Assembly: GCA_037447655.1 (NCBI GenBank) | Contig: JBBHKE010002227.1 | Span: 226,763-290,762 of the forward strand | DNA: 64,000 nt | DNA from: Zygnema cylindricum | Lineage: Eukaryota > Streptophyta > Zygnematophyceae > Zygnematales > Zygnemataceae | Direction of reading: 5' to 3' | Part shown: piece by piece, positions 60,347 through 64,000 of the stretch | How the letters are laid out: every line of letters begins with the position of its first letter | Position numbering within the stretch: position 1 is the stretch's first letter | Notes under the pieces: model-generated | Told to the model about the DNA's origin: nothing | What the model saw: only the letters and a program-made list of their open reading frames with translations | Database searches by the model: none | Translations under genes and position numbers: made by a program

Positions 60347-61482
60347 TGCTTATTTTTGAGTATTTTCTAGGTTTATTAGGATAGAAAAAGAGCAGAGGCA
60401 GCCTGCCTCTAACTCCCTTCTCAAAGCCCCCACACTTCTCGTAGTCAATGAAGGCGGGATTGGGAGCTAGAGCCATGGCTGCCCAAGCTCACTAGAGAGG
60501 ACATGGGTTGATTTAGGTATGTGTACCAAAAGGTACTAGACGAACCCAAGAATTGATCGTGGTACTTGCCGTCCGTCAAGTGAATCGTAGCTCGTAGCTT
60601 TGTCCGTTTAATCTAGGACTAGTGCTAAGGTATATTGGTTTTGATATGTATATAAACATCTACATGTAGGATTTTCCATTTAACTAGATTACGGTTTATC
60701 GGACATAGAAACAGTTGTACTGTTAGTACCGGACGAAACAAATCGTACGGACATTTGTTTCAACGGTCTGTATTAAATACCGATATCAATCAGACGGCTG
60801 TGGTTAGCGTCGGCTTCGCGGAAAGGATAATTTGGCGGTTTGCGGAATCCGCCACTATAGATGAAACGTGGCAACATCATATGGGTTTACGGAATCTCTG
60901 GAACGGGAGACAACATATCCGGATGTGACAAATGTCGCTTAATGACGACTTCATACACTGTCCATACAAAAAGTACAGCGACATCTGTACTTTCTTGTAC
61001 GGTACAGTCTTGTGATTGATCAGTACCTCAGTACTAGAAGGTTTAGAGAGGGGTTTAGGACTTAGAATATTTTTGGGTAGGTAGCGGCCTCTCCCAAAGA
61101 GCATCTTGTATAAATGGCAAACTTTGGCCAGCCATAACTATTAACTCAATTGACCAAATTCAGTGATTCTTTTTGCTGCGGACTCAGGGGAGTCCACGCT
61201 ATATAAGTGTGTAGTCGGTCAGAGTGTTTGCTTGCCAGGGTGGCTGCATTTCTAAGGGAAAGTCAAAGTGGGTGAATGTGTCCAAATCTCATATTCTAAC
61301 TTTGCATACTGTGGTAGAACTGAGCACACAGAAAGTCTTTTTTCACACGGGTGAAGCTGTAATGGGGTTTCGATTGTCAAAGGGTCAATCATCCGGGTTT
61401 ATATAAACTTGGAGTCGGCATATCTAGATTAGGTTCTTTTGATATGCGAATTCAATGTGGCAATGGAGCCTAAAGAATTTCA
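60347..61482 (+). repeat. LTR, array copy 2
   Basis: Copy of 53301-54436 (offset 7046). Ends AAGAATTTCA. Hairpin GGACTCAGGGGAGTCC at 61180-61195. Confidence 0.9.
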
Positions 61483-63355
61483 GGTTATGGGCCCACCATC
61501 TAGGGTGCCTATGTTCAATGGAACATACTTCACTTATTGGGAGTTCACGATGGAGGGATTGCTTTTTGAGAAGCACTTATGGGGAATTTTTTCGTGATAA
61601 GTGAGATGTCCGCCACTCGGCTTTGGAGGAGCTTACTATGGAGAAACATCTGAGGCTGCCCAGAATATCAACCGAAGTTCAGATGCAACGGAAGGTAAAG
61701 GGAAAAACCTTCTCGTGGATAGGGAAATACGGGAGAAGGAAAAAGGGACACCTATGGTGAGGGGAGCTAGGCTCTCACCTATGGTACCACCTGTAGGGAT
61801 TAAAACTGAAGAAAATGACAAGAAAATATGGGAATACAAAAACACTATAGCAAAACATCTCATACTTAGATATGTATCTAAGTCGATAGCTATAACTCTT
61901 TTATATCTAACCAAGTCTTCGGAAATGTGGGAAACACTAGTTTAGATTTATAAGAGTGAGTCTATACACAGGCAACAATTAGTAAAACAGGAAATAGAGG
62001 CTTATGTTTATAAAGGCGGTAGCATGATAGAGTTTTGCAATGATATTGCAGCGTTATATGTTCAGCTTGCAAGTGCGGGATATGTAGAATCTTAGGAGAG
62101 AAAGATTAATACACTAATCATGAAGCTTCCAGATGAGTACGAAGATATCATTTACCGTATGCAGGGAATGGATGGCTCCTCATGGACTTGGAGCATTACC
62201 ATGGGGATAATTCTTGTGAGGGAAAGCACTTTGGAGCTTCGTCGGGGAAGTGACAGGGTGACTGCATTTACAGCTGGTGGTGATTGGCGGAAGCGTGATG
62301 TGAGGAATGGCGGTGACGAGCGGAAGCGTGATGAGAGGAAGAAGGACAAAGGTAAACCTTATCGGAACTTCGGTGGAAAGAGAGGGAGAGGAAAAGAAAG
62401 GGGAGCTTTGAAAAAAGGGGTTTGCTTCGCTTGTAGGAAACCGGGTCACTTTATGGAGGAGTGTCTTTGTTTGGAAGAACTTAGAAGTTGGTATGTGAAT
62501 GAGGAGGAAGAAGGGGAAGAGGAGAAAGAGGATGAAGAAATCTTGGAGCTTCTTCACATCGGTAGAATGGAGAAGAGAGAAAAGTACACAGAAATTCCAC
62601 GAAGACAACAGTGTGCTTTTGGAGGTATAAGGGAAGTAAAGGGAAGGGAGGTACTGAGGGAGTTAGTCGAGGAGTGTAAAGTGTATGACTTAGAAATGAG
62701 AGAGTCAGATCTAGGATCCATAAGTGAAAACGGGAAAAATAAAATTAATGAGGATAATTTTATAAGTATTTTGGAATTAGAAAACTGGTCGGAAAAGGGA
62801 GCCTTCAACGGATTTCGAGGAAAGGGGAGAAGTGAAACTAGAAGGGGTTTTAAAGGATAAGGGAGAAGAGGAATATTTAATGAAAGGTTTAGGGGAGGAT
62901 AAATATTTATAGGGAATAAATTTAGAAAGAGAGAGTGGAAAGAAATCCATGGGAGAGAGTGAGGAAAGTTCAATGTTTTCGGGTAATGGGTTTGACATCA
63001 CTATAGGGAGTGATGGCATTTATGAAGGTGTGCCTCTAAAAGGGTTAGCACTTGGGCATGTGTTGCAGATTGGAGATGGGGCTGGCTGTTTGAATTGCAA
63101 GAGGGGAATCGGATTTAGTATGGATGGAAAAGAGATGAGATGGATAAAATCTTTGCTCAGATAATGATCAGTGGGATGCTAAATGAAATGTGTGATGCAA
63201 TTATTATTTCATTTCATCTTATGCATTGTTTTAAATACGAGAGCATTTTTCTTAAGTAATATAAAAGGAAAAATAAAAGAAAAAGGAAAAAGGGGAGGGA
63301 GTGTTTTGTTTATTTTGTTTGAGTTGAAAGGATGTAGACTAGAAAATAAGGGGAG
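61463..63355 (+). pseudogene. Gag-only body 3, chimera of bodies 1 and 2
   Basis: ATG at 61463 (MEPKEFQVMGPPSRVPMF), then the same early stop as body 1. The PBS 61483-61497 is perfect. 62120-62860 carries LPDEYEDIIYRMQGMD and an intact zinc knuckle CFACRKPGHFMEEC. Up to about 62660 the sequence follows body 1 at offset 7046. From about 62665 it follows body 2, with GAGTGTAAAGTGTATGAC and the TTATGCATTGTTTT tail. RT/RNase H vestiges at the end (GHVLQIGDGAG, MRWIKSLL). Confidence 0.87.
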
Positions 63356-64000
63356 TGTTGATATTTGGGTATTTTCTAGGTCTTTACTAGATAGAAAAAA
63401 AGTAGAGGCACTGTGCCTCTGACTCCCTTCTCCAAGCCCCCACACTTGTTGTAGCCACTGAAGGCTAGGTAGGGTGATAGAGCCATGGCTACCTAAAGCT
63501 TTGTAGCAGGCAAGTAGCACAAATTAGATGGGTTTACCAAAAGTATTGACAGATCCAGGAATTGATCCTAGATCCTACCGTCCGTCAATATAGCCGTTAG
63601 CTTTGTCCGTTTAGTCTAGGACTAGTGCTAGGACATACAGGGTTTGATAATTATATAAATATGTACGCGTAGACGAATTCATTTAACGGCGCGAAAAGAT
63701 TCTTAGTACATAGAAACAGTTTAGTGTTGTACGGTTTACGCGAAACAAATACCGCGCATTTGTTTGGACAGCGAAACAAATATCGCGCACATATTTTCGA
63801 CGGGTAAGAATGAATACCGAATTTAATCGACGGCCGTGGTGCTAGCCGAGATTCCGGAATAGCCCCTTTGGCGTTTTTCTGACGCCGCCACTTCGGATGA
63901 CACGTGGAAATGCGCTGGAGGATTGCGGAAACTCCGGAGCGCAAGATAACAAGGTTGGATGTGACATTTGTCACCCGTATGGTTATGCCGTAGAGTTGCC
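63356..64000 (+). repeat. LTR, TTTGGG subtype, cut by window end
   Basis: Starts TGTTGATATTTGGG after the polypurine tract and follows 59309 closely. Contains ACACGTGG near 63900. It continues beyond the window. Confidence 0.9.

Overview
The window is nuclear DNA of a green plant. Two ordinary plant genes are readable, both spliced with GT-AG introns. One is COP9 signalosome subunit 8 (CSN8, + strand, 18.1-21.6 kb). The other is the meiotic crossover factor PARTING DANCERS (PTD, - strand, 22.2-24.4 kb). They are convergent, about 0.7 kb apart, and are the only host genes I can support. I cannot name the species. The AT-rich, heavily nested repeat landscape and the R2-like element suggest a repeat-rich genome, possibly a non-seed plant, but that is a guess. 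A 10-N gap lies at 29808-29817.

Layout. 0-12.7 kb: LTR fragments, a 5'-truncated R2-like non-LTR copy, and a decayed 6.5-kb Ty1/copia element that split that copy in two. 12.7-17.8 kb: MITE-type elements, partly head-to-tail and partly nested. 17.8-24.8 kb: the gene island. 24.8-34.9 kb: further inverted-repeat elements, a duplicated 5' end of PTD, and an AT-rich tract with no gene. 35-39.5 kb: a nearly full-length but broken R2-like element. 39.5-64 kb: a stack of LTR retrotransposons. A nearly intact 6,435-bp copia element (43052-49486, target duplication AGGGG) and a solo LTR (49499-50688, CTAGG) sit inside an older element. That element is followed by a tandem LTR-body-LTR-body array of gag-only (TR-GAG-like) derivatives running off the right edge.

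How the parts fit. The autonomous-type copia elements and the gag-only derivatives share a cis-acting architecture. The gag start codon lies 20 nt inside the 5' LTR. The primer-binding site lies inside gag and matches the anticodon arm of plant initiator tRNA-Met (half-tRNA priming as in Drosophila copia), not the tRNA 3' end. The transcribed LTR leader carries several short hairpins with AGGG-type loops, and their stems show compensatory changes between copies. The LTRs also carry a tRNA-like A-box/B-box module antisense to the element. This shared signal set is the most interesting content of the window, because it could explain how gag-only elements use proteins supplied by a full element. 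All coding copies seen here carry stops or frameshifts, so none is demonstrably autonomous as assembled.
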